A stretch of DNA of 10,548 bases from positions 1 to 10,548 of the forward strand of contig CALJUC010000272.1 of the NCBI GenBank assembly GCA_937975585.1, in the 5' to 3' direction. Origin of the DNA: an uncultured Moraxella sp. Its GTDB lineage: Bacteria; Pseudomonadota; Gammaproteobacteria; Pseudomonadales; Moraxellaceae. Each line of letters begins with the position of its first letter. The stretch's first letter is position 1. The notes below the pieces were generated by a model that ran no database searches, was not told the DNA's origin, and saw only the letters and a program-made list of their open reading frames with translations. Positions 1-7,104 of the stretch are shown one piece after another. The position numbers and the translations under genes were made by a program.

Positions 1-104
1 AGTCCGGTATTGGTCGTGAGAATCATAAGATGATGCTTGAGCACTATCAAAACATCAAAAACCTTCTGGTCAGCTATTCGGAAAAACCAATGGGGTTCTT
101 CTGA
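1..104 (+). CDS. Aldehyde dehydrogenase, C-terminal end (partial)
   Basis: This is the 3' end of a rightward gene cut by the window edge. The frame is read from base 3 and ends at TGA 102-104, leaving 33 residues. The peptide contains SGIGRE near its start, then HKMMLEHYQ and NLLVSY, and ends in MGFF. This tail is characteristic of the NAD-dependent acetaldehyde/aldehyde dehydrogenase group that includes AldB, ExaC and AcoD, which oxidise short aliphatic aldehydes to acids. The catalytic cysteine and the NAD-binding domain lie outside the window, so substrate cannot be judged. It is followed by an intrinsic terminator at 137-167 and is transcribed toward the leftward dioxygenase gene. Confidence 0.88.
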   Translation, partial: SGIGRENHKMMLEHYQNIKNLLVSYSEKPMGFF

Positions 105-136
105 TTGTAATTTAGCTTCCATAGAATGAACGTTGA

Positions 137-167
137 GCCTAATGTCATAATTGACGTTAGGCTTTTT
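137..167 (+). terminator. Rho-independent terminator of the aldehyde dehydrogenase gene
   Basis: An 11-bp stem pairs 137-147 (GCCTAATGTCA) with 152-162 (TGACGTTAGGC). It has one G-U wobble (143/156), a TAAT loop and a run of five T directly after it (163-167). It begins 33 bp after the stop codon. The left flank is not A-rich, so it should act mainly on rightward transcripts. Confidence 0.88.
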
Positions 168-196
168 ATACACGTTTTTATCAATTAAGCCAATAC

Positions 197-234
197 AAAA
201 AAGAGCGACAAATAAGTTTGGCGCTCTTTTTTTT
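197..234. terminator. Bidirectional terminator between convergent genes
   Basis: Six A (197-202) precede the stem GAGCG (203-207)/CGCTC (222-226). An A-G mismatch follows, then CAAA (209-212)/TTTG (217-220) closes a TAAG tetraloop. Eight T follow at 227-234. The A-run on one side and T-run on the other let the hairpin work for rightward and leftward transcription. It lies between the aldehyde dehydrogenase end and the dioxygenase end. Confidence 0.85.
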
Positions 235-241
235 GGGTGAA

Positions 242-265
242 TAAAACTCCCAATTGGAAGTTTTA
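242..265. repeat. 24-bp inverted repeat just downstream of the dioxygenase gene
   Basis: TAAAACT (242-248) pairs with AGTTTTA (259-265). After one C/A mismatch the centre CCAATTGG (250-257) is itself palindromic, so the whole dyad shares one axis at 253.5. It lies 6 bp past the dioxygenase stop on the minus strand. It could be a weak transcript-end hairpin or a protein-binding dyad. There is no T-run directly after it, so the stronger terminator at 197-234 probably does the termination. Confidence 0.5.
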
Positions 266-271
266 CTAATT

Positions 272-1081
272 TTAATCAAACCGATAAATATCCATTCCCA
301 AGCTGTAATGTGCAAAACTTTCATGCACCACACTCATGTGCTGTCCTGCCCCTCTTGCAAAGAATAAGGGTAATAAATGCTCTGGGGTTGGGTGATTATA
401 AAGTGCCAACGGGTGTTGTTGCCAATCAAACACCGTGTCCGCCCCACATTGCAACTGCTCAATCATCCAGTGTTTAAAGATACTGGCCTCTGGCTCAATC
501 GCCTGCGAGCCTAATCGTACATGACCCAGATGGTGGGTAATACTACCCGACGCCATCACCAACACTTGCTCATGGCGTAACGCGGCGAATGACTGACCCA
601 GTGTATCAAGTGCCTTGGCATCAAAATCATATGGCAATGACACTTGTACAATGGGTACATCGGCTTGTGGGTACAGATGCAAAAGTGGTGTCCATACCCC
701 ATGGTCAAACGGCCGATTATCGGTAAGCTTGGCTGCCACGCCATTATCTTGTAACTGCTGAACTAGGCTATGCGCAACATTGGCATGGCCAAGCGCCGGA
801 TAATTAATCTCGAATAACGCCCTCGAAAAACCACCAAAATCATGCCAAGTACTTGGCGCGGGGTTGGCATTAATCACGAGCTCCTCGCTTTCCCAATGCG
901 CCGACATCACGATAATCACTCTTGGTTTTGGCAAAGTCTTGCCAAGTTGTGCCAACGCTTGGGTAAAGGGCGTATCTTCCAACGCAATGGTGGGTGCACC
1001 ATGTGAGATAAATAAGCTTGGCAAGGTATCGGGCCTAGTTACATTATCAGCAAGGACATGATGTAAGGTTAGCGGTTTCAT
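272..1081 (-). CDS. ygiD: DODA-type extradiol ring-opening dioxygenase (YgiD family)
   Basis: This is a metal-dependent dioxygenase of the LigB-like class III extradiol family. The E. coli relative YgiD is a zinc enzyme that opens the catechol ring of DOPA. Counting from the start chosen here (269 aa), visible signatures are SHGAP (His27), SAHW (His62), the HDFGGF block near 80, FDHG (His127), ASGSITHH (His183/184) and NPTPEH-like NHPTPEH (His235). These match the metal and active-site histidines of the family, and the length is close to E. coli YgiD. ATG at 1081 was chosen because AAGG lies 7 bp before it. An in-frame ATG at 1111 would add 10 residues but has no clear ribosome site. It follows the DoxX gene on the same strand and is probably co-transcribed. 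The physiological substrate is unknown. Confidence 0.92.
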   Translation of the reverse strand: MKPLTLHHVLADNVTRPDTLPSLFISHGAPTIALEDTPFTQALAQLGKTLPKPRVIIVMSAHWESEELVINANPAPSTWHDFGGFSRALFEINYPALGHANVAHSLVQQLQDNGVAAKLTDNRPFDHGVWTPLLHLYPQADVPIVQVSLPYDFDAKALDTLGQSFAALRHEQVLVMASGSITHHLGHVRLGSQAIEPEASIFKHWMIEQLQCGADTVFDWQQHPLALYNHPTPEHLLPLFFARGAGQHMSVVHESFAHYSLGMDIYRFD

Positions 1082-1138
1082 GGTGATGCCTTTTTTTATC
1101 AAGTTAACCATTAAGGTATTGGTGGCGTGGCGATAGCA

Positions 1139-1540
1139 TTAGGCTACGGCTTCACCACGATTGTCAATCGACCACGCGCCTGCACCCGCGGCCGCCAAAT
1201 ACAAGAATACAAAGCTATACAATACCGCAGGCTCGCCTTGGTTCAAAAGCGGTAACCAAAAATTATCCACCCCTGCGTGTGCCATAAAATAAGCAACCGC
1301 CATTTGGCCTGACAATAAAAATGCCACCGGGCGCGTGAACCAGCCCAAGATGATTAACACACCACCGACCAATTCCAAGATACCTGCCAGCCCCATCATT
1401 GAAAACAACTGCATACCATCAAACATCGCGACATGCGGGATGCTAAACAGTTTTGCTGTACCATGTAGCATAAAGGTATAACCCACCACGATACGTAAGA
1501 CAGCAAGGAGATAGGGTTGATAACGGTTCAAAGTATTCAT
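1139..1540 (-). CDS. DoxX family inner-membrane protein
   Basis: A 133-residue, very hydrophobic protein with about four membrane segments (roughly 9-28, 45-67, 70-90, 104-122). The N-terminal RIVVGYTFMLHGTAKLF stretch and the GLAGILELVGG and GWFTRPVAF blocks are typical of the DoxX family, and the length is normal for it. DoxX proteins are small membrane proteins, often linked to redox or thiol stress, and most have no assigned reaction. AGGA lies 7 bp before the ATG. It is the first gene of a leftward pair with the YgiD-type dioxygenase (57 bp to the preferred start). It is divergent from the LysR gene, so that regulator probably controls it. Family call is confident; function is open. Confidence 0.9.
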   Translation of the reverse strand: MNTLNRYQPYLLAVLRIVVGYTFMLHGTAKLFSIPHVAMFDGMQLFSMMGLAGILELVGGVLIILGWFTRPVAFLLSGQMAVAYFMAHAGVDNFWLPLLNQGEPAVLYSFVFLYLAAAGAGAWSIDNRGEAVA

Positions 1541-1685
1541 GATTTTTTCCTATAATTTCAAAGCTAAATAAGTTGGTTTCGATGGCAACTAGTATATTGA
1601 TATCTTTATAAGAAAAAAATAACCAAATATTTGATATACTTTTTCTTATTTATTGATAACCAACTATTTTTGATTAAGACGAAAG
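1541..1685. promoter_or_regulatory. Divergent promoter/operator region of doxX-ygiD and lysR
   Basis: This is the 145-bp AT-rich gap between divergent genes. It holds two nested perfect inverted repeats. The outer one is AGTTGGTT (1571-1578) with AACCAACT (1658-1665). The inner one is ATAAGAAAAA (1608-1617) with TTTTTCTTAT (1640-1649). TTGATAT also occurs twice in direct orientation (1597-1603 and 1631-1637). LysR-type regulators usually bind such dyads between their own gene and the divergent target, so these are operator candidates. I could not assign a convincing -35/-10 pair in either direction. Confidence 0.6.
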
Positions 1686-2522
1686 ATGGACACGTTAAAA
1701 AGCCTACAAGTCTTTAAAGCGATTGTGGAAAAAGGCAGCTTTACCAAAGCCAGTGAGCAGCTCAATATGTCACTAGCCATGACCAGCAAGCATTTACAAC
1801 ACCTGGAAAATCATGTACAAGCCAAGCTACTACACCGTAATAATCGCAATTTAAGCCTGACCGAAGTCGGACAACAATATTATGCCGAAGCGATACAAGC
1901 CCTAGAGCTGTTACAAGACGCCAAGTCCAAGGCCCAAGCCGGTAGCATTCTGCCCGAGGGTAAGCTGCGGCTGGTGGCACCTTTATGGTTTGCCACACCG
2001 TATTTTGTGCAGTTGTTAGCGGATTTTCAGCAGTTATACCCAAAGATTCAGCTAAGCGTCGATTTGGAAAATCGTTTTACCGATTTGATTGCCGAAGGCT
2101 ATGATTTGGCCTTACGTGTGGTGAGTACCCCACAAGACAATTTGATTGTCAAACCCTTGGGGCAGATTGATTTTTATTATGTCGCCAGTCCGCAGTTTTT
2201 ACAGCAACATGGCACGCCAAAGCATGTGGATGAATTGTCAGCTTATACCGGGGTGTTACCCAATTATACGTTAATGGATACGCCATTAACTAAGTTTAAT
2301 GACAGCAATAACACCACCATGGTTGCACAAATGGTGATGGCCGGTATGGGCGTGGGTATTTTGCCAGAGTGGCTGATTCATGATGCGGTGGCGGATGGAA
2401 GATTGGTGCATTTATGGGCGCAAAAGCACAGTAGCGTGCATTTGTATGCCGTGTATATGAATCGGGCGTTTTTGAATTCTAAAATCCGTTTGTTAATGGA
2501 TTTTTTGGCAGAACGTTTGTAA
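1686..2522 (+). CDS. LysR-type transcriptional regulator
   Basis: A 278-residue DNA-binding regulator. Residues 1-60 form the winged helix-turn-helix of the LysR family, visible as SLQVFKAIVEKGSFTKASE followed by the SKHLQHLENHVQAKLLHR recognition and wing region. NLSLTEVGQQYY starts the linker helix. From about 88 the periplasmic-binding-protein-like effector domain begins (GKLRLVAPLWF) and runs to the end. It is slightly shorter than the usual 290-310 residues; the shortening appears to be in the second half of the effector domain, where GMGVGILPEW is still present. The ribosome site before the ATG is weak. By position it should regulate the divergent doxX-ygiD pair and itself. The inducer cannot be inferred. 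Confidence 0.93.
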   Translation: MDTLKSLQVFKAIVEKGSFTKASEQLNMSLAMTSKHLQHLENHVQAKLLHRNNRNLSLTEVGQQYYAEAIQALELLQDAKSKAQAGSILPEGKLRLVAPLWFATPYFVQLLADFQQLYPKIQLSVDLENRFTDLIAEGYDLALRVVSTPQDNLIVKPLGQIDFYYVASPQFLQQHGTPKHVDELSAYTGVLPNYTLMDTPLTKFNDSNNTTMVAQMVMAGMGVGILPEWLIHDAVADGRLVHLWAQKHSSVHLYAVYMNRAFLNSKIRLLMDFLAERL

Positions 2523-2531
2523 ATACGTGGA

Positions 2532-2558
2532 TGCCAGTATATGGCAGGACAAAATGTC
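2532..2558. repeat. Two small hairpins between convergent lysR and the pilus operon end
   Basis: TGCCA (2532-2536)/TGGCA (2542-2546) with loop GTATA is followed by GACA (2548-2551)/TGTC (2555-2558) with loop AAA. Both lie in the 49-bp gap where the rightward lysR gene and the leftward pilus operon converge. Neither is followed by a T-run, so they are poor intrinsic terminators. They may mark transcript ends or stabilise 3' ends. Confidence 0.35.
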
Positions 2559-2571
2559 AGGATAAAGCTGC

Positions 2572-3090
2572 TTAGTCCCTCCATTGGGTGCCGGTGCCAC
2601 ATTCTTTGCTGCCATCAGTATCGGTAGCATACCCATCATTATTTTTGTCACGGCATTTTTCACCTTTATAATCTAAGGTCAGAAGTCCATCCTCAGCCTG
2701 TATGGTGTTATTGATAGGCGTGGCTCTTAATTCCCAACGAAATGACGTGATATGCGTTCCGGTCATCTGTGTTGCTGGCGTTTGCCCAATATCCCACACA
2801 CCCACCTGATAAACCGCACCAGTGCCACTCGGGTAAGATACATTGCCCAACACAGGCGTGCCACCGACTACTTCAGCAAGACGGATATTGGTATAGCCAC
2901 CATTGACCAATCTGCGGGATTCTATACGGCTGGCCATGTTGTACATTTCTGTCATCATGTCACCGCGTTTGGCTCTTATCGTATATTGCTGATAGCTTGG
3001 ATAGGCAATCGCGGCTAAGATGCCGATAAGTGCCACGACTATCATTAGCTCAATTAAGGTAAAACCTTGTTGTACATAGCCTTTTACCAT
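2572..3090 (-). CDS. pilE: Type IV minor pilin, PilE/ComF-like, last gene of operon
   Basis: A 172-residue type IV prepilin. The leader is 9 residues ending in Gly9, cleaved before Phe10 in G|FTLIELMIVV; Glu14 is the conserved mature +5 glutamate. The hydrophobic helix with IGILAAIAYPSYQQY is classic PilE. In P. aeruginosa PilE is a minor pilin of the priming complex with PilV, PilW, PilX and FimU. In A. baylyi the gene here is comF, needed for transformation. The C-terminus has Cys146 and Cys164, likely a disulfide-bonded D-loop. Between them is an EF-hand-like DKNNDGYATDTD loop, which is unusual (see findings). The start overlaps the upstream pilin gene by 7 bp, with a weak AGGT site, so translation is probably coupled. 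Confidence 0.9.
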   Translation of the reverse strand: MVKGYVQQGFTLIELMIVVALIGILAAIAYPSYQQYTIRAKRGDMMTEMYNMASRIESRRLVNGGYTNIRLAEVVGGTPVLGNVSYPSGTGAVYQVGVWDIGQTPATQMTGTHITSFRWELRATPINNTIQAEDGLLTLDYKGEKCRDKNNDGYATDTDGSKECGTGTQWRD

Positions 3091-3635
3091 GCTGTACTAC
3101 CTGTTCCGCAGCCATTGGTGCTAAACACGGTCACTGGGGTAATCGTCGCATCAATGGATTGACATCTTGTGCCTTGGCTCGTTAAGGCAATGTATGGCAT
3201 ACCGCTGCCTGTTCTTGGCGTGGCGAATATCACCCAATTAGTCGCTATGCTATTACTCGATAACGCAACGGCGGCATTACTGCCATTGATGGTAACTAAC
3301 TGCATGGTATATTCAGTGGGCGTGGTATCGCTTGGATAACGAAACGTGATATTGTCATCGTCTAGCGCAATCGACTCTGGTGTAAATCCCGCGAAGTTCA
3401 ACTGTTTGGTACGCCATCGCTCAAGTGCTATCGCTTGACTTAACATGATTGATTTGACCTTTTCTTGGTGATTTTTGAGCACATAATGGCGATAGGACGG
3501 TATAGCGATACCTGCCAAAATCGCCATGATTGTCACCGTTACCATCATTTCAATCAAGGTAAACCCCGCGCTTTCCGCTTGGAACACGCGAGGTTTTGGC
3601 TTGGCTACTGTCGGCTGACTCAGTAATACGGTCAT
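3084..3635 (-). CDS. Type IV pilin-like protein, ComE-like position
   Basis: A 183-residue prepilin. The processing site is Gly24|Phe25 in G|FTLIEMMVTV, with Glu29 at mature +5. The pilin helix continues through MAILAGIAIPSYRHYV. The leader is long at 24 residues and basic (K12, K14, R16). No other in-frame ATG precedes the cleavage site, so the long leader looks real. Two cysteines, Cys158 and Cys176, near the C-terminus would close a D-loop; the end CGTG-x-x-x-W resembles the tail of the next pilin. It starts 1 bp after the pilY1 stop (TAATATG). In A. baylyi the gene between the PilY1 homologue ComC and ComF is comE; naming by position is inference. Confidence 0.86.
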   Translation of the reverse strand: MTVLLSQPTVAKPKPRVFQAESAGFTLIEMMVTVTIMAILAGIAIPSYRHYVLKNHQEKVKSIMLSQAIALERWRTKQLNFAGFTPESIALDDDNITFRYPSDTTPTEYTMQLVTINGSNAAVALSSNSIATNWVIFATPRTGSGMPYIALTSQGTRCQSIDATITPVTVFSTNGCGTGSTAW

Positions 3636-3636
3636 A

Positions 3637-6600
3637 TTATTTTTCCAACCATAAACGTGGATTAATCAGCTTGTCACGTTGCACGCCTGCACTGTTGATG
3701 GTGTCCTCACCAAATATACTATCTTTACCAAATAAATTTTTATCGCACTCATCACCGGTACAATGCAGTTGTAACGCACCGTATAAGGACTTTTTGGTGC
3801 CCGGTTTGTTTTGGGTAATGATGTTATCAATGATACCCGCACCGGCAACACCGACTGAGCGTGTGCTAAAGATATCTACGCCGTCGGCTGCTTTATAGTC
3901 TGAATTGCCACAGTTACCAAAGGGCAAGCACATTAGCATACGCTGTGTCGCACCTTGAACCGTTGCCGAACAGCCACCTTCCATCAAGTTCACATTGGGG
4001 TTGAACACAGACACGAAAAGCAATCCAGCTTGTGCGTCAGGCTCGTTAAACATCTTTAGGCCTTTGACATTGTTTTCGACGGTTGCACTCGCTTTTAACG
4101 TTGTGCCTTTGCCGGTGATGGTATTCCACTTATCCATCACATAATACCAGCCATGTCTAAAGTCTGTGTCATTGACGGCTTTTTTCATATTACTTTTAAT
4201 GGCTGCATCGGTCGGCGCAAACTGTAAGACTTGTAAATTCGCTTTGGTCAAATTCTTGGTTTGAATAGCTTGTGTTAAGGTATTATCCGAGCCATTGGTT
4301 TTGCAGTCCTCATCGGACTGGTAGCAAAATAAACTGCGTTTACCCACTTCTCGGTCGATAAAGCTATAAATCGCATCAGCCGTGCTACGTTGTTCGCTAA
4401 TCGGCAGACTACGATTGCCCGTCCCAACGGTAATCTGACCCATTGCTTCACCATCAACAACTTCGTTGGTCACAGTCAGTAAAGGTCTTTCATAAAATCG
4501 CGGTGGCGCATCGGTATTGCTGGCTTCGGCACTGACATCCAGTAATTTGACCACGCGGTCGACCCGAAAGGTATCGGTGTCTTTATTGTTATTGATATCA
4601 GCGCGCCACACACGCCCGCCAAGATCAGCATAGTAAATATGATCGGTAAAGCCATCATAGTTTCTATCCAGTGTGCGAATCTCGGTGACGATACTGTTGG
4701 TCATATCCGTGTGTTCGGATTTTTGTAAGGCGGTGGTGCGTGTGGTGTTATTGTTGGTTTCGCTTTTTGACGCACCGTAGCTTGCCCACCATAGCAGTTT
4801 GCCGTTATCGGCTGAGGTGTCTATCGTGGTATCGGTATAGGTACCTGTTTGGTCTTTGCTTTCTTCCCCGCCTTTTTCTTCACCGACCCGTACCATATAG
4901 ACGGCGTTACCTTGGGCTTGGGTTTTGGTCGCACAGCTTACATTATCGCCCGTGGTTTTTAGGGTGAAGGCTGCATCTTCATAACAGGTATCGTATCCCC
5001 CTGCCAAGAAATTGACCATGACTTTTTTGCCATTGACTTTGACAAATCCGACACTAGGCTTAGCCCATGATTGTCCCATACGGGCAAAGGCTTTTTGTTC
5101 ATCGGTCGTACCATACGTACCATTACGCATACCTTGTAGCGTGGTCGCTTTACCTTGCAACACATTGGCATAGTTTGAACCCACAGAGTACACCATACTT
5201 GGGGTATTGGCATCACTGATGTTTAACCCATAATAGGTCGACCCACCCATACGCAGACCACCGGATGCAAAGACTTGTTTGGCCGCGTATTGTGTCGAGG
5301 TCTTGGTACCGGTTGAGGTCTTTAAGGCGTAATTTGTGTACACATTCCATGGTGCATCCACCCCATACGGTAATTGACTCTCTTCGGTTGTGCCGCCCTT
5401 CACCAAAGCGCCCGATTGCAAATCAAGGATTTCTTTGGGAATAAAGGTAAACTGCTCTTGACCGGTTTTATCATCCACCAAATGCAATGCCCCATCCATT
5501 GAGCCATATAACACGCTATCTTTACGCGTATCCACATCAAAGCTACCGTCCTCATTTAGGGTAACGCCATACGTCACTAACTGAGGGATAGAATGAATCA
5601 CGCCACCGATGTTTTTATCTTTATTACTGCGCTCGCCCGCCACAACGGTGGTATCATCAATGTCAGCAGCCGCTTGTGCCGGATAACCCATAAATACCAA
5701 AATACGATTCACAATACCGGTGATAACAGACGTTCTTGGGTCTGTGCCTGTACTTGGTTTGACCAAATCCTGACGCAACTCAGGTTTAAGTGCGGTCAAG
5801 CCTTCCGGCTTTTTGGTTATTGGGTCAACTTTAATATTGGTCAATGTGCCATTCACATTAACCCATAGGTTACGGTCATTATTGGTTTTTTCAAAGACTT
5901 GCTGATAAGCACCGCCCACTTGTGGTGAGGCACTATCCGGCCGCTGGGCATCAGCACGACTGGTATCATTAATCGTATTCCAAATATCAGAAGTCGAGGT
6001 CGAGAATCGTCCCGTTTTATCCAAAAATACAGCGTTCGTACCCGTGGTATCCGAAGTTACGGTGCTATTGCGAATAAAATACTTTTTAAGATTACCATCC
6101 CACAGCGTGGTCGTACCCGGTTTTGGGTCCAAAATCGGAGTATACGCATAGCCGCGCGACTGTTGAGTATTCAGCGCATCCAATGGTACCGCCATCGTCC
6201 CTGTCGATATCGCCTGTTGGTCACTGGCAGACGTTGGCGCGGTTAAGGGTGAGATATAGTTATCACCACTGATGGCATTGGTATGTGCTTTGGCAAAACC
6301 GGAATAAATACTGTCTTGCTTAACCGATGCATATGTGCCGGTATTGGCGTATTTGGTGCTTGTGCCTAACATATAGGCGCCTGCTTCAGCATACGCATGC
6401 GCACTAGGGGTATTGGTTTCGGCTTTTAAGTTTTTGATGATATTTAACATTGCCGTACGATTGGTGAGGTTGAATTCTTTAGCAGGATAGCTAATTTGGC
6501 CCCCACCTGTATTCCTATCCGTATAAAAAAAGTTCACCAGACCAATTTTGTATTTACTAAAGTCGACCCCATCGCCAAATGATTTTTTTGGATTTGCGAG

Positions 6601-7032
6601 TAATGGCATTAAGGCTATTTTTAAACGTGAAATGCGATCATAATAGATTTTACCATTAATACTACAATACGTCACAGGGTAACTAATAGCGGCTGTCGTT
6701 GCCGAGCCATCGTCATTGTAAATAGTTTCACTAAAGTTTTTACTTTGTGTCCAAACTGCCTTTCCACCCTGAGCACAATAATAATTTCCGCTCTGTGTGC
6801 CAATTGACACACCATCTGATTTGTAATCAACACCAATGCTTCTTGCATCCATACTACCCGAGTTGTCAAACACCAACATGACATTGGCACCACCGGCCGT
6901 AGCGGATCGATACAATTCAATATCACTGGCGTTACCCAAGCTGGGTGCAAGCATTAAGCTGCTGACTGTCATTGATAACACTTTCAAATGTGTGCTTAAG
7001 CGATTTGTAATGTGTTTATCAGGGCATTTCAT
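3637..7032 (-). CDS. pilY1: PilY1-type pilus tip adhesin (ComC/PilC family)
   Basis: A 1131-residue secreted protein, near the 1161 residues of P. aeruginosa PilY1. A signal peptide covers residues 1-35/36 (basic start, hydrophobic VLSMTVSSLMLAP, cleavage near GNAS). A von Willebrand A-like domain follows, with the MIDAS motif DNSGSM (Asp56, Ser58, Ser60). The C-terminal half is the PilC/PilY1 beta-propeller. It contains the calcium-binding loop DRNYDGFTD (Asp789, Asn791, Asp793, Asp797), directly followed by the family signature HIYYADLGGRVWRADI. PilY1 sits at the pilus tip on the minor pilins. It promotes pilus extension, surface attachment and, as ComC in Acinetobacter, DNA uptake. The ATG is preceded by AAGGTGG at 6 bp, a strong site. 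The gap of 72 bp from pilX is the largest in the operon. No internal stop or frameshift is seen. Confidence 0.95.
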   Translation of the reverse strand: MKCPDKHITNRLSTHLKVLSMTVSSLMLAPSLGNASDIELYRSATAGGANVMLVFDNSGSMDARSIGVDYKSDGVSIGTQSGNYYCAQGGKAVWTQSKNFSETIYNDDGSATTAAISYPVTYCSINGKIYYDRISRLKIALMPLLANPKKSFGDGVDFSKYKIGLVNFFYTDRNTGGGQISYPAKEFNLTNRTAMLNIIKNLKAETNTPSAHAYAEAGAYMLGTSTKYANTGTYASVKQDSIYSGFAKAHTNAISGDNYISPLTAPTSASDQQAISTGTMAVPLDALNTQQSRGYAYTPILDPKPGTTTLWDGNLKKYFIRNSTVTSDTTGTNAVFLDKTGRFSTSTSDIWNTINDTSRADAQRPDSASPQVGGAYQQVFEKTNNDRNLWVNVNGTLTNIKVDPITKKPEGLTALKPELRQDLVKPSTGTDPRTSVITGIVNRILVFMGYPAQAAADIDDTTVVAGERSNKDKNIGGVIHSIPQLVTYGVTLNEDGSFDVDTRKDSVLYGSMDGALHLVDDKTGQEQFTFIPKEILDLQSGALVKGGTTEESQLPYGVDAPWNVYTNYALKTSTGTKTSTQYAAKQVFASGGLRMGGSTYYGLNISDANTPSMVYSVGSNYANVLQGKATTLQGMRNGTYGTTDEQKAFARMGQSWAKPSVGFVKVNGKKVMVNFLAGGYDTCYEDAAFTLKTTGDNVSCATKTQAQGNAVYMVRVGEEKGGEESKDQTGTYTDTTIDTSADNGKLLWWASYGASKSETNNNTTRTTALQKSEHTDMTNSIVTEIRTLDRNYDGFTDHIYYADLGGRVWRADINNNKDTDTFRVDRVVKLLDVSAEASNTDAPPRFYERPLLTVTNEVVDGEAMGQITVGTGNRSLPISEQRSTADAIYSFIDREVGKRSLFCYQSDEDCKTNGSDNTLTQAIQTKNLTKANLQVLQFAPTDAAIKSNMKKAVNDTDFRHGWYYVMDKWNTITGKGTTLKASATVENNVKGLKMFNEPDAQAGLLFVSVFNPNVNLMEGGCSATVQGATQRMLMCLPFGNCGNSDYKAADGVDIFSTRSVGVAGAGIIDNIITQNKPGTKKSLYGALQLHCTGDECDKNLFGKDSIFGEDTINSAGVQRDKLINPRLWLEK

Positions 7033-7104
7033 AGGTATCCACCTTAGCAGACTATTATTCAGGTTGAGAAAATATTAAATTGATAACGGGTCTAACACTT
7101 AGAG
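7033..7104 (-). other. 72-bp pilX-pilY1 gap with small hairpin and strong pilY1 RBS
   Basis: This is the only non-coding gap of note inside the pilus operon. Immediately after the pilX TAG lies a small dyad, TCTAA (7091-7095)/TTAGA (7099-7103), with a CAC loop. The rest is AT-rich, and AAGGTGG sits before the pilY1 ATG. AATAAT (minus strand, about 7050-7055) resembles a -10 box but has no acceptable -35. An internal promoter is possible but not shown. Confidence 0.45.

Noticed and set aside
2959..2967. RGD tripeptide (residues 42-44) in the PilE-like pilin as an integrin-binding motif
   Set aside because: It lies in the N-terminal pilin helix just after the membrane part, where basic and acidic residues are normal and which is buried in the filament core. 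No RGD was seen in PilY1.
4740..4967. Arg/Leu/Tyr-rich open stretch on the plus strand opposite pilY1
   Set aside because: It is antisense to a well-supported long gene, has low-complexity composition from frame shadowing, and has no ribosome site.
5788..5796. AAGTGCGGT, identical to the Haemophilus-type DNA uptake core, inside pilY1
   Set aside because: Only one copy was noticed, within coding sequence, in an organism that looks like Moraxellaceae rather than Pasteurellaceae. A single 9-mer in 10 kb on two strands is easily explained by chance.
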